NCBI GenBank assembly: GCA_017456105.1 | Contig: JAFTKA010000011.1 | Span: forward strand, 1 to 64,000 | DNA: 64,000 bases | Direction of reading: 5' to 3' | Source: Oscillospiraceae bacterium | GTDB lineage: Bacteria > Bacillota_A > Clostridia > Oscillospirales > Oscillospiraceae | Part shown: positions 29,820 through 38,724 of the stretch, piece by piece | Layout: each line of letters begins with the position of its first letter | How positions within the stretch are numbered: the first letter of the stretch is position 1 | The notes under the pieces: model-generated | What the model was told of the DNA's origin: nothing | The model's database searches: none | What the model saw: only the letters and a program-made list of their open reading frames with translations | Position numbers and translations under genes: made by a program

Positions 29820-32513
29820 ATGGAAAAATCCTACATGAAGTCCACCGATGAAGTTCTGAAATCGCTGGACACCGACGGTCAGGGCCTTACCTCCCAGGAA
29901 GCTGCGAAGCGACTGGAAAAGTATGGCCCGAATAAGCTGGCCGAAGGCAAAAAACCTACCATTCTGCAGAGATTTATGGCACAGCTGAAAGACCCCATGC
30001 TGATCATTCTGATGATCGCTGCGGTGGTCTCCGCAGCCACCACAGTCATTGACTATCTGCAGCTGCCCCTGCCCAGAGACCCGGGTCATCTGACCGAAGG
30101 TCTGGTGGAAGTGGGCATCATCGTGGTGGTGGTGCTTTTGAATGCGGTCCTGGGCGTGATCCAGGAGAGTAAGGCAGAAGCTGCCATTGAAGCCTTGCAG
30201 ACCATGACCGCGGCCACCTGTAAGGTGATCCGGGACGGAAAGCAAGTGGTTCTTCACGCCGATGAGCTGGTACCCGGTGATGTGGTGGTTTTGGAAGCAG
30301 GCGACGCTGTTCCTGCGGACGGCCGGATCATTGAATGTGCCAGTCTGAAGATCGAAGAAGCGGCACTGACCGGTGAATCCGTACCTGTCAATAAGCTGAT
30401 CGATGCTCTGAACCTGACTGCCGGTCAGGAGGAAGTGCCTCTGGGCGACCGGAAGAATATGTGCTATATGGGCTCTACTGTGGTCTATGGCCGGGGCAAG
30501 GCAGTGATCACTGAAACCGGTATGGATACCGAAATGGGTAAGATCGCCGGTGCTTTGGCAGCTGCCGAGGACGAGCAGACCCCCCTGCAGAAGAAGCTGG
30601 ACAGCCTGGGCAAGACCCTTTCCTACCTGGTGCTGGGCATCTGCGTATTTATCTTTGCTTTCAATCTTATCATGAAGCAGGATTATTCCATTAACGGAAT
30701 CTTAGGTACCTTTATGGTGGCGGTGTCGCTGGCGGTTGCGGCGATCCCCGAGGGCCTTGCTACAGTGGTTACGGTGGTGCTTTCCATCGGCGTTACCAAG
30801 ATGAGCAAGCGAAATGCGGTGATCCGTCGGCTGACTGCTGTAGAGACCCTGGGCTGCACCCAGGTGATCTGCTCCGATAAGACCGGCACTCTGACCCAGA
30901 ACAAGATGACGGTTGTGGACCATTTCGGTCCTACAGAGCTTTTGGCTACCGCCATGGCTCTTTGCTCCGACGCCAATCTCAACGAGGAGAATCAGGCTGA
31001 GGGCGAGCCCACCGAATGTGCTCTGGTAAACTTTGCTTATTCCGTTGGCCTGCATAAGGCGGAGCTGGAAAAGGCCACGCCCCGGGTGGACGAAGCACCC
31101 TTTGACTCCGGCCGGAAGATGATGTCCACGATCCACGCTCTGGCAAATGGCTTTGTACAGTACACCAAGGGCGGTCCTGACGTGGTGCTGGCGAAGTGTA
31201 CTGCTTATCTGGAAGACGGTCAGATTAAACCCATGACCGAGGAAAAGCGGGCGGAAATTATGGCCGTCAACAAGGCCATGGCCGATAAGGCACTCCGGGT
31301 GTTGGCTGCCGCCAAGCGGGACTGGAGTGAAAAGCCTGCCGATAACACCCCTGAGTTCCTGGAACAGGAGCTGTGCTTTGTGGGCCTGACCGGTATGATC
31401 GACCCGGTCCGCCCCGAGGTCAAGGCCGCCATCGAGGAATGCCGGGCTGCCGGTATCCGGCCTGTGATGATCACCGGCGACCATAAGGATACCGCCGTGG
31501 CCATCGCCAAGGAGCTGGGCATCATCACTGACGCAAGTGAAGCCATCACCGGTGCAGAGCTTGACAGCATTTCCGATGAGGATATCTGCGAATTTGTCAA
31601 GAAGTTCGGTGTTTACGCCCGTGTCCAGCCGGAGCATAAGACAAGGATCGTTACCGCCTGGAAGGCAAACGGTGCCATCACCGCCATGACCGGCGACGGT
31701 GTCAACGACGCACCCTCCATCAAGTCCGCCGACATTGGCGTGGGTATGGGCATCACCGGTACGGACGTTACCAAGAACGTGGCCGATATGGTGCTGGCTG
31801 ACGATAACTTTGCTACCATCGTCTCCGCCGTGGGCGAGGGACGTCGGATCTATGACAATATCCGAAAGGCGATCCAGTTTTTGCTTGCCTCCAATATGTC
31901 CGAGGTCTTGGGTGTGTTCGGAGCAACGCTGATGGGCTTTGTGCTTTTGAACCCTGTCCACCTGTTGTTCATTAACCTGGTAACCGACTGCTTCCCGGCT
32001 CTGGCTTTGGGCCTTGAGGAGGCAGAGCCCGACACCATGAACCGGCCTCCCAGAGATTCCAAGGACGGTATCTTCTCCGGCGGTCTGGGTGTGGACGTGG
32101 TCTATCAGGGCATTTTGGTAACCATCATCACCATCGCAGCCTACCTGATCGGTGCAGCCATGGAATTTGGCGGTGCGGACTGGTTCAAGCAGCTGACAAC
32201 CCTCGGTGAGTCCGGCCACGGTATGACAATGGCATTCCTGGCAATGAGCATGTGTGAGATCTTCCACTCCTTCAACCTGCGTTCTCAGCGGAAGTCCGTA
32301 TTTAGCCTGAAGAGCCACAACAAGGTCCTGTGGGCAGCTATGCTGGGAAGCCTTTTGCTGACCACCGCAGTGATCGAGATTCCCTTTATCGCCAAGGCCT
32401 TCGGTTTCACCACCATCGGTCTTGTGGAGTACGGCATCGCCATGGGTCTTGCCTTCCTGGTGATCCCCATTGTAGAGATCGTAAAACTCATTCAGCGAAA
32501 GGTCGCAAAATAA
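29820..32513 (+). CDS. Calcium/manganese-type P-type ATPase
   Basis: The 897-aa P2-type ATPase exports divalent cations using ATP. Landmarks: actuator motif ALTGESVPV (~residue 180), ion-site helix M4 VAAIPEGLA, phosphorylation site CSDKTGTLTQNKM, hinge MITGDHKDTA and TGDGVNDAPSIKSADIG. Ten membrane segments include M5-M6 with LLFINLVTDCFPALALGLE (N/D ligands). The sequence is closest to bacterial Ca2+ pumps (SERCA/PMCA group); control by a manganese riboswitch suggests it also or mainly removes Mn2+. Ends at terminator 32521-32549. Confidence 0.93.
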   Translation: MEKSYMKSTDEVLKSLDTDGQGLTSQEAAKRLEKYGPNKLAEGKKPTILQRFMAQLKDPMLIILMIAAVVSAATTVIDYLQLPLPRDPGHLTEGLVEVGIIVVVVLLNAVLGVIQESKAEAAIEALQTMTAATCKVIRDGKQVVLHADELVPGDVVVLEAGDAVPADGRIIECASLKIEEAALTGESVPVNKLIDALNLTAGQEEVPLGDRKNMCYMGSTVVYGRGKAVITETGMDTEMGKIAGALAAAEDEQTPLQKKLDSLGKTLSYLVLGICVFIFAFNLIMKQDYSINGILGTFMVAVSLAVAAIPEGLATVVTVVLSIGVTKMSKRNAVIRRLTAVETLGCTQVICSDKTGTLTQNKMTVVDHFGPTELLATAMALCSDANLNEENQAEGEPTECALVNFAYSVGLHKAELEKATPRVDEAPFDSGRKMMSTIHALANGFVQYTKGGPDVVLAKCTAYLEDGQIKPMTEEKRAEIMAVNKAMADKALRVLAAAKRDWSEKPADNTPEFLEQELCFVGLTGMIDPVRPEVKAAIEECRAAGIRPVMITGDHKDTAVAIAKELGIITDASEAITGAELDSISDEDICEFVKKFGVYARVQPEHKTRIVTAWKANGAITAMTGDGVNDAPSIKSADIGVGMGITGTDVTKNVADMVLADDNFATIVSAVGEGRRIYDNIRKAIQFLLASNMSEVLGVFGATLMGFVLLNPVHLLFINLVTDCFPALALGLEEAEPDTMNRPPRDSKDGIFSGGLGVDVVYQGILVTIITIAAYLIGAAMEFGGADWFKQLTTLGESGHGMTMAFLAMSMCEIFHSFNLRSQRKSVFSLKSHNKVLWAAMLGSLLLTTAVIEIPFIAKAFGFTTIGLVEYGIAMGLAFLVIPIVEIVKLIQRKVAK

Positions 32514-32520
32514 AACGTAA

Positions 32521-32549
32521 CCCCCGGAGGTCTCCTCCGGGGGCTTTTT
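32521..32549 (+). terminator. Terminator of the P-type ATPase gene
   Basis: CCCCCGGAGG-TCT-CCTCCGGGGG then CTTTTT. Confidence 0.92.
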
Positions 32550-32565
32550 GCGAATTACAAGAAGT

Positions 32566-32680
32566 GCGTCATACTGAGCGAGCATAAGCGAGTCGAAGGA
32601 TCTACGCATTTTCGTTGCTGCTGAGCAGTTATTCGGTGCGTAGATTCCTCGACTTCACTTCGTTCCGCTCGGAATGACGC
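32566..32680. repeat. Dispersed repeat, GCGTCATACTGAGCGAGC type
   Basis: A 115-bp element has long imperfect inverted ends (GCGTCATACTGAGCG / GGAATGACGC; AGTCGAAGGATCTACGC / GCGTAGATTCCTCGACT). It is similar in ends and size to the element at 7928-8050. It can fold into one long hairpin and lies between two terminators. No coding potential. Confidence 0.75.
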
Positions 32681-32681
32681 G

Positions 32682-32717
32682 AAAAAACAGGAGCAGACCT
32701 GTTGACAGGCCTGCTCC
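32682..32717 (-). terminator. Terminator of malQ-glgP
   Basis: The minus strand reads GGAGCAGGCCTGT-CAA-CAGGTCTGCTCC then TGTTTTTTC, just after the glgP stop. Confidence 0.88.
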
Positions 32718-32724
32718 ATAAAAT

Positions 32725-35058
32725 TTAGTACTGTGTAGGCTCGATATGCCAAATTTCTTCGGCGTACTGACGAATGGTCCGGTCAGAGGAGAATTTAGCT
32801 CCGCTGGCAATATTCATCAAACACTTTCTACCAAAGCCCAGCCGGTCGGCATAGTCCCGGTTGGCCTGCAGCTTCCGGTCAAGATAGGATTCATAATCCA
32901 TCAAAAGGAAGTAGTGGTCAGCCTTATGCCAGCCGGTGCCGTCCAGCAGGGCGTGGTACAGCTCCTTCTGGGCATCGTCGGTGGGCACAGTGCCGTCAAC
33001 CAGGGTGTCGATGGCACGACGGAGCCGGGGATTATTTTCGTAAATATCCCGGGAGCGGTAGCTGTCCTTGCGTTCGTTGATCTCCGGAACGGTAGCACCG
33101 AAGATGTAGTTGTTCTCCATACCTGCTTCCTTGACAATCTCCACGTTTGCACCGTCCAAAGTGCCCAGGGTTACCGCACCGTTGAGCATCAGCTTCATAT
33201 TGCCGGTGCCGGAGGCCTCTGTACCGGCAGGGGAGATCTGCTCGGAAATGTCGGCGGCGGGGATAATGGACTCTGCGTAGGAGCAGTTATAGTTCTGCAC
33301 GAACACCACCTTCAGCTTGCCGTCCATCTCCGGGTCGTTGTTGATCATACGGGCAATCCGGTTGATATAGCGGATAATGGCCTTTGCCCGGGCGTAGCCG
33401 GGTGCGGACTTTGCACCGAACAGATAGACCGTAGGCTGGAAGTCGGTCAAAGAGCCGTCCTTCAGTCGGAAGTAGATATCCACAATGGACAGAGCATTCA
33501 ATAGCTGCCGCTTATACTCATGAAGCCGCTTGACCTGCACATCGAACATGAAGTTGGGGTTCAGCTTAATGCCCTCCTGCTTTTCGATCCGCTTGCACAG
33601 CTGCTCCTTCTTCTGCCGTTTGATGGCGTTGAACTGACCCACCATATCGTCATCGATCATGGGCTTCAGCTTGGAGAGCTTATCCAGGTCCTTCAGGAAA
33701 TCGCCGCCGATGCGGTACTTAATGAGTCTGGTCAGCTCCGGGTTGCACAGACCCAGCCACCGCCGGGGGGTAACGCCGTTGGTCTTGTTCTGGAAACGTT
33801 CCGGGAAGGCCTCATACCAGGCCTTGAACACGTCGTCCTTCAGGATCTGAGAGTGGATCTCAGCCACGCCGTTGATGTAGCTGCCCACGTAAATGCTCAG
33901 GTTTGCCATATGAGCGGTGTTGTCCCGGACGATGAACAGGTTCGGGTGCTCTTTTTTCAGCCGCTCGTCGATCCGCCAGATGATGTTGACGATATCGGGT
34001 ACAACAGAGCCCAAAAGCTCCAGATCCCACTTTTCCAAAGCCTCACCCATAACGGTGTGGTTGGTGTAGGAGAAGGTCTTCTGTGCCATCTGGAAGCTCT
34101 GCTCAAAGTCCATACCCTCGGCCATCAAAAGCCGGATCAGCTCGGGGATACACATAGCCGGGTGGGTGTCGTTCAGCTGAACGGCATACAGCTCCGGGAA
34201 GTGGGTCAGATCGTCGCCGTGAATGGACTTGTAGACCCGCAGCATATCCTGCAAAGATGCAGAGGAAAGCACATACTGCTGCTTGATACGCAGCCGCTTG
34301 CCCTCATAGGTGGAGTCGTTGGGGTACAGAACACGGGTGATGTCCTCGGCCTTGTTCTTTTGCTGCAGAGCCCGCAGGTAGTCCTGATCGTTAAAGGCGT
34401 TAAAGTCCAGCTCTTCCTCAGCCTCACACTGCCACAGACGCAAAGTGTTAATATTCTCCGTGCCGTAGCCGATCACAGGCACGTCGTAAGGAACGGCCAA
34501 CACAGTGTGATCCGGGAACTTGACCTTTACGGTGTGGTTATAGCGGCGATAGGACCAGGGATCACCGAACTTGGACCAGTCGTCGGCATTTTCCTTTTGG
34601 CTGCCGGCGGCGTCGAAGCTCTGCTTGAACAGGCCGAACTTGTACCGCAGACCGTAGCCGGACAGGGGGATATTGGTGGAAGCGGCGGAGTCTAAGAAAC
34701 AGGCAGCCAGACGACCCAAACCGCCGTTACCCAAAGCGGCGTCCTCGATCTCCTCCAAAATGGACAGATCCACACCCCGCTCGGCAAACAGCTGCTTCAT
34801 TTCGTCCAGGATACCCAAATTGTACAGGTTGGAATATACCAGCCGGCCGATCAGATACTCAGCGGAAATGTAGTAGGCCTTCCGCTGATGCATACGGGTA
34901 CGCTTACTGTGATTCCAGTTGTCGGAAATGGCCATCATCACAGCCTGAGAAAGTGCCTCGTGCAGCTCCTGGGCACTGGCGTCCTTCAGGGATACGTCGT
35001 GGGTGTATTTTAATTGGGCTTCCGTCCATTTGACAATGTTCAGACAATTATAGCTCAT
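32725..35058 (-). CDS. glgP: Glycogen/maltodextrin phosphorylase
   Basis: The 777-aa GT35 phosphorylase releases glucose 1-phosphate from alpha-1,4-glucans. Pyridoxal-phosphate site EASGTGNMKLMLNGA and LGTLDGANVEI are intact. Other marks are ALGNGGLGRLAACFLDS, VQLNDTHPA, NGVTPRRWL, RLHEYKRQLLN and FVQNYNCSYAE. The long N-terminal regulatory extension of animal enzymes is absent. Its start overlaps the malQ stop by 4 bp, so MalQ disproportionation products feed directly to it. Confidence 0.96.
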   Translation of the reverse strand: MSYNCLNIVKWTEAQLKYTHDVSLKDASAQELHEALSQAVMMAISDNWNHSKRTRMHQRKAYYISAEYLIGRLVYSNLYNLGILDEMKQLFAERGVDLSILEEIEDAALGNGGLGRLAACFLDSAASTNIPLSGYGLRYKFGLFKQSFDAAGSQKENADDWSKFGDPWSYRRYNHTVKVKFPDHTVLAVPYDVPVIGYGTENINTLRLWQCEAEEELDFNAFNDQDYLRALQQKNKAEDITRVLYPNDSTYEGKRLRIKQQYVLSSASLQDMLRVYKSIHGDDLTHFPELYAVQLNDTHPAMCIPELIRLLMAEGMDFEQSFQMAQKTFSYTNHTVMGEALEKWDLELLGSVVPDIVNIIWRIDERLKKEHPNLFIVRDNTAHMANLSIYVGSYINGVAEIHSQILKDDVFKAWYEAFPERFQNKTNGVTPRRWLGLCNPELTRLIKYRIGGDFLKDLDKLSKLKPMIDDDMVGQFNAIKRQKKEQLCKRIEKQEGIKLNPNFMFDVQVKRLHEYKRQLLNALSIVDIYFRLKDGSLTDFQPTVYLFGAKSAPGYARAKAIIRYINRIARMINNDPEMDGKLKVVFVQNYNCSYAESIIPAADISEQISPAGTEASGTGNMKLMLNGAVTLGTLDGANVEIVKEAGMENNYIFGATVPEINERKDSYRSRDIYENNPRLRRAIDTLVDGTVPTDDAQKELYHALLDGTGWHKADHYFLLMDYESYLDRKLQANRDYADRLGFGRKCLMNIASGAKFSSDRTIRQYAEEIWHIEPTQY

Positions 35059-36542
35059 AGATCTTGCTCCTTCAAACGGCCATAAAGCCGTGTCATATCA
35101 TAAATTTTTTCTGCCAGATCGTCTGCTAGACAACCGGCCTCTGCCCGCCATACCCAGTTATCACCGGTCTGAGTACCGGGGAAATTCATACGGGCATCGC
35201 CGCCCAGGTCCAGGTAATCCTGCAGCTGGACAACACACAGGTCGGAAACGCTGGCCATTGCGGTACGGATCGTACCCCAAACCCAGTTTTCCCCGTGGCG
35301 TAAATTCATATACTCTGCGGCATACTTGACGGCGGCCTCGTCGGCGGTCTCAAACCACTGACGCATGGTCATATTATCGTGAGTGCCGGTGTAGCACACG
35401 GAGTTTTGGGTGTAGGTGTGGGGCAGGTAATCGGAAGGCTCACGGGAGTCAAAGGCAAACTCCAGCACCTTCATACCGGGATAACCGGAGGCGTCCCGCA
35501 GGGCCTTCACCTCGGGGGTGATAAAGCCCAGATCCTCGGCGATCATCTGCACCTGGGGCAGAGCCTTCTTAATGGCATCGGTAAAGGCAATGTCCGGACC
35601 TTTGACCCACTTGCCGTTCCGGGCGGTCTCATCACCGTAAGGTATGGACCAGTAGCTCTCCAAGCCCCGGAAATGGTCAATTCTGACTACATCAAAGCGG
35701 GTTCCTGCTGCAGCCAAACGCCGGATCCACCAGCCGAAACCGTCCTGCTCATGGACGTCCCAGCGGTACAGGGGATTGCCCCACAGCTGACCGTCCTCGG
35801 CAAAGGCATCGGGGGGACAGCCGGCCACCGCAATGGGGTCTAAGTTTTCGTCCAAAAGGAACAGCTCAGGGTTACTCCAAACGTCGGAAGAATCCAGCGG
35901 CACGTAGATGGGAACATCACCGATGATCTCCACACCGGCCTCATGGGCATAGCTCCTGAGTGCCTGCCACTGGGTATCGAACAGATACTGAATAAAGCAG
36001 TAGAAACGGACCTCGTCCTTCAGTCGCTGACGGGCCTGCCACATGGCGTCCGGATCTCTGCGTTTTAAAGAGGCTTCCCATTCATACCAGGGCTTGCCGC
36101 CGTTCTCTTCCTTCAGAGCCATAAACAGGGCAAAGTCCGGCAGCCAGCTGCTGTTTTCCTTGCAGAACAGATCCAGCTTTTCGTTTTCGGTAAATCTGCC
36201 ATAAGCCAAACGAAGCACACTTAAGCGATTCTGATACAGAAGACCGAAATCCACCCGGGTCTCAGTATAGTTCCACTGTACCCGGTCAGCTTCTTCTTTT
36301 TCCAAAAGGCCTTGCTCGATCAGCAAAGGCAGGTCAATTAAATAATGATTTCCTGCAAAGGTGGAGCAGGACTGATAGGGAGAATCCCCGTAGCCTGTGG
36401 GGGTCAGGGGCAGCATCTGCCAGCAGCTCTGACCGGCCTTTTTCAGAAAATCGATAAATTCGTAGGAGGGCTTTCCCATAGAGCCCACGCCATAGGGGCC
36501 GGGCAGGGAAGTGATGTGCATTAAGATACCGCTTTTACGCAT
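35055..36542 (-). CDS. malQ: 4-alpha-glucanotransferase
   Basis: The 495-aa amylomaltase (GH77) transfers glucan chains between maltodextrins. Motifs: RKSGILMHITSLPGPYGVG at the N-terminus, WQMLPLTPTGYGDSPYQ, VEIIGDVPIYV, FDVVRIDHFRGLESYW (nucleophile Asp), IAEDLGFITPEV (acid/base Glu) and TGTHDNMT (third Asp). Length is typical. It is first of the malQ-glgP operon, behind a TTGACA promoter with a GAAACGTTTC operator. Confidence 0.96.
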   Translation of the reverse strand: MRKSGILMHITSLPGPYGVGSMGKPSYEFIDFLKKAGQSCWQMLPLTPTGYGDSPYQSCSTFAGNHYLIDLPLLIEQGLLEKEEADRVQWNYTETRVDFGLLYQNRLSVLRLAYGRFTENEKLDLFCKENSSWLPDFALFMALKEENGGKPWYEWEASLKRRDPDAMWQARQRLKDEVRFYCFIQYLFDTQWQALRSYAHEAGVEIIGDVPIYVPLDSSDVWSNPELFLLDENLDPIAVAGCPPDAFAEDGQLWGNPLYRWDVHEQDGFGWWIRRLAAAGTRFDVVRIDHFRGLESYWSIPYGDETARNGKWVKGPDIAFTDAIKKALPQVQMIAEDLGFITPEVKALRDASGYPGMKVLEFAFDSREPSDYLPHTYTQNSVCYTGTHDNMTMRQWFETADEAAVKYAAEYMNLRHGENWVWGTIRTAMASVSDLCVVQLQDYLDLGGDARMNFPGTQTGDNWVWRAEAGCLADDLAEKIYDMTRLYGRLKEQDL

Positions 36543-36612
36543 AGTGCAGTCTCCTTATGAAACAGTATATGGGCCATGAAACCAACAGGTTCACGCAGGT
36601 GGAAATTGAGAT

Positions 36613-36668
36613 TTGAAACGTTTCCAAACGTATAGTAAAAGAATAAAGCCTTTCGCCCCTTTTGTCAA
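36613..36668 (-). promoter_or_regulatory. malQ promoter with LacI/CcpA-type operator
   Basis: On the minus strand TTGACA (36668-36663), a 17-bp spacer and TATTCT (36645-36640). Downstream, near +10, lies TTGGAAACGTTTCAA (36627-36613) with the perfect palindrome GAAACGTTTC. This fits a LacI-family maltose repressor site or a cre with one mismatch; binding after the -10 would repress. Confidence 0.75.
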
Positions 36669-36750
36669 GAAAAACCCTTGCCGCAAAAGAGCATTTCGAC
36701 ACATTTCGTCAGATTGATGATTTTGAACCGCCAAATTTGGCAAACTATGA

Positions 36751-36782
36751 CAAAAGCCGGCCAATGCTTAGCATTGACCGGC
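36751..36782 (-). terminator. Terminator after the DUF2284 gene
   Basis: The minus strand reads GCCGGTCAATGC-TAA-GCATTGGCCGGC then TTTTG, a 12-bp stem about 10 bp after the stop. Confidence 0.85.
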
Positions 36783-36792
36783 AAGGGCATTT

Positions 36793-37335
36793 TTATTTTT
36801 CATTGAAGAACAGCAGGGAATACCAGGTAACCACATTGTCGCCAAACTGGAAGGGAAGACCGTTTTCTTCCAGCGTGGGGATCAGGTTGATGCCGTGGCT
36901 TTCCACACAGGGGTGCATGGTTTCCGGGTAACGGCAGGGCTGGCCGTCCAGATAAGCACAACGCTCGCAAATGGCACAGGCCTCCGTGGAAAGAATGTAG
37001 GGCTCAATGCCCTGCTCCCGCATCAGGGAAGCTACCTGCTCGGTAAGGGCCTCATGCTCCGGCCGGGTGGCCAGGGTAGCGTCCATATCCGCAATGTCCG
37101 CCGTTTCCGCGACTGCGCCGATCATCAGGCAGTTACTGTAGGCAAGACACTTATTTTGGCATGTCGACACCTCGCCCACCGCCGGGGGACAGGCCCAGGT
37201 CTTGCCGTACATGGGACACTCCGAAGAGCAGATGTAACGGATCCGGTCAGAAAACTCCAGGCTTTTGGGGTCAATGTAAAAATAGGCATACAGGGGAAGC
37301 TCAGATAGCTTTTCTTCCAAAATACTTAAATTCAT
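36793..37335 (-). CDS. DUF2284 putative metal-binding protein
   Basis: The 180-aa protein has many conserved Cys: SSECPMYGKTWACPP, QNKCLAYSNC, EACAICERCAYLDGQPCR and MHPCVE. The pattern (WACPP; CxxCxxxxGxxC) is that of DUF2284, predicted metal- or Fe-S-binding proteins of anaerobes with unknown role. Its start overlaps the phosphatase stop by 4 bp, and the two genes form one unit ending at terminator 36751-36782. Confidence 0.83.
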   Translation of the reverse strand: MNLSILEEKLSELPLYAYFYIDPKSLEFSDRIRYICSSECPMYGKTWACPPAVGEVSTCQNKCLAYSNCLMIGAVAETADIADMDATLATRPEHEALTEQVASLMREQGIEPYILSTEACAICERCAYLDGQPCRYPETMHPCVESHGINLIPTLEENGLPFQFGDNVVTWYSLLFFNEK

Positions 37336-37751
37336 TTCAGCTCCTCCAGGATCCGTTTGCAGCCTTCCTCTATGTCCAGCCAGGTCTGGGTGAAATCACC
37401 GGTGTACCAGGGATCGGCAACGCTCCGGTCCAAAAAGGGCAGGAAACGATCCTCTCCGGGGAACATGCGGCGTAAATTCCGCAGATTGTTGCTGTCCATA
37501 TAGTAAATGCGGTCGTAATGGGCAAGATCCGCCTTGGTGATCTGCCGGGCGAATTTGCCCACGGGATCAATACCGTGGCGACGTAGCTCCCGCTGGGCGG
37601 GGGGATAGATGGGATTTCCCAGCTCCTCGGTGGAGGTGGCGGCAGAGGCGATCTCTACAGAAATGCCTGCCTTTTTGGCCATATCCCGTAAAACAAACTC
37701 CGCCATGGGACTGCGGCAGATATTGCCATGGCAGACAAACAAAATCTTCAT
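37332..37751 (-). CDS. Low-molecular-weight protein-tyrosine phosphatase
   Basis: The 139-aa LMW-PTP removes phosphate from tyrosine or arginine residues. The active-site loop is CHGNICRS (CX5R, Cys8 and Arg14), and the general acid Asp is in VADPWYTGDF. Length is normal. The start at 37751 follows GGGAG; the upstream frame extension runs through a dispersed repeat. In clostridia such enzymes often act in capsule or stress control; here the partner is DUF2284, whose role is unknown. Confidence 0.92.
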   Translation of the reverse strand: MKILFVCHGNICRSPMAEFVLRDMAKKAGISVEIASAATSTEELGNPIYPPAQRELRRHGIDPVGKFARQITKADLAHYDRIYYMDSNNLRNLRRMFPGEDRFLPFLDRSVADPWYTGDFTQTWLDIEEGCKRILEELK

Positions 37752-37772
37752 AAAAAATCTCCCAATGAAAGG

Positions 37773-37806
37773 TGTCATTGCGAGGAGCGTAGCGACGTGG
37801 CAATCT
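37773..37806. repeat. Half copy of the CGTCATTGCGAGGAGCG dispersed repeat
   Basis: TGTCATTGCGAGGAGCGTAG-CGACGTGGCAATC matches the first third of the element at 7928-8050 with two or three changes. It lies just upstream of the phosphatase gene. Confidence 0.65.
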
Positions 37807-38117
37807 CCTGCAACCATGGTGCATTATAGCACAATTTGACACAGATTGCAACCAAAAGGCCCCGTTACACAAGGGAGGCTTTTCCCACAGGCAAATTGCA
37901 CCACCAAAAGAAATTGTAGGGAATGCATATATGCATTCCGCGGAACGGATAATTTCCGTTTGCGGTGCCCGAAAAAATCATCGGGCTTTCGCCGATCCTC
38001 GATTTTTTCGACCGCGGCACTCGCTCCGCCTCCGTTGCTTCCGCCACCGGCGGCACGTAGGCTCGCGACCGTTCCCTACATTCCGTCGGCAAGAGTTACG
38101 CATTTAAAGAAAAGCCG
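37807..38117. other. 310-bp gene-free stretch holding a long dispersed element
   Basis: No coding region or promoter is convincing. The stretch is mostly the palindromic element 37917-38079. It is also notably GC-rich in the element's interior (CCGCGGCACTCGCTCCGCC). Confidence 0.6.
37917..38079. repeat. Long (163-bp) variant of the TAGGGAAC/GGAATGCAT palindromic element
   Basis: It starts TAGGGAATGCATATATGCAT, continues with CGGAACGGATAATTTCCGTT, and ends in ACCGTTCCCTA. The short copies (4935-4990, 45512-45560) are about 50 bp; this one has about 100 bp of extra sequence between the end palindromes, including an imperfect stem ATCATCGGGCTTTCGCCGAT. Confidence 0.65.
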
Positions 38118-38147
38118 AAAACAGCCGCCGACCTGATGGTCGGCGGC
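38118..38147 (-). terminator. Terminator of the GNAT gene
   Basis: GCCGCCGACC-ATCA-GGTCGGCGGC followed by TGTTTTC on the minus strand. Confidence 0.75.
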
Positions 38148-38152
38148 TTTGC

Positions 38153-38581
38153 TTATTTCTTCATTTCCAGATAGGGGAGCACTTCAAAGCCGTTTTTCCG
38201 GTAGGCGGCGATGGCGTGGGCGTTTTCTTCCTCAACCTCCAGGCGGAAGATACTGCCCGGAAATTGATCAAAAATGAACTGCAGCACCTGGCTGCCAAGC
38301 CCCTTGCCCCGGTAGGGCTCTTTCAGGTACAGATCTTCGATCCAGATACAGGGCTTTCCAAATTCGGTGGAATAGCTTTTTGCCACCATGGCATAGCCCA
38401 AAATCCTGTCTGCGTCTTCTACGATAAAGCCCTCTGCGTAGGGGCTGTCGCCCACACAGTTTTCAAAATCGGCCCTAAAAATTTCCTCCGAGCCGTTACT
38501 GAGTACCGCCTCAGAGGCGTAGAACACACGCATCATTTCCAGTACAGAAGTTCTGTCCTTTTCTTCCATCTTTCTGATCAT
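38153..38581 (-). CDS. GNAT-family N-acetyltransferase
   Basis: The 142-aa protein has acetyl-CoA-binding motif A IEDLYLKEPYRGKGLGSQVL (R/QxxGxG/A as YRGKGLG) and the C-terminal ENAHAIAAYRKNGFEVLPY typical of GNATs. It starts MIRKMEEKDRTSVLEMM. The acceptor cannot be predicted. Single gene between repeats, transcribed away from the LMW phosphatase region. Confidence 0.88.
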   Translation of the reverse strand: MIRKMEEKDRTSVLEMMRVFYASEAVLSNGSEEIFRADFENCVGDSPYAEGFIVEDADRILGYAMVAKSYSTEFGKPCIWIEDLYLKEPYRGKGLGSQVLQFIFDQFPGSIFRLEVEEENAHAIAAYRKNGFEVLPYLEMKK

Positions 38582-38638
38582 AGAAGACCCTCACTTTCGT
38601 GAAACTATTGTAGCACAGAAAGCACCGGATTGCAACTT

Positions 38639-38693
38639 GTAGGGGTCATTCACCAATGACCCGCGGGCGATTCATGAATCGCCCCTACATTTC
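38639..38693. repeat. Tandem pair of GGGTCATTC / GGGCGATTC palindromes
   Basis: TAGGGGTCATTCACCAATGACCC is followed at once by GGGCGATTCATGAATCGCCCCTA. Two members of the GGGCGATTC family are joined head to tail within a pair of TAGGGG/CCCCTA ends. Confidence 0.7.
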
Positions 38694-38724
38694 AACGAAT
38701 GCGTTACGCTTCTAAAACAGACGC

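Noticed and set aside
30702..32609. Long minus-strand frame (635 codons) opposite the P-type ATPase
   Set aside because: The plus frame has all P-type ATPase motifs. The antisense product is His/Gly-rich low-complexity with no domain.
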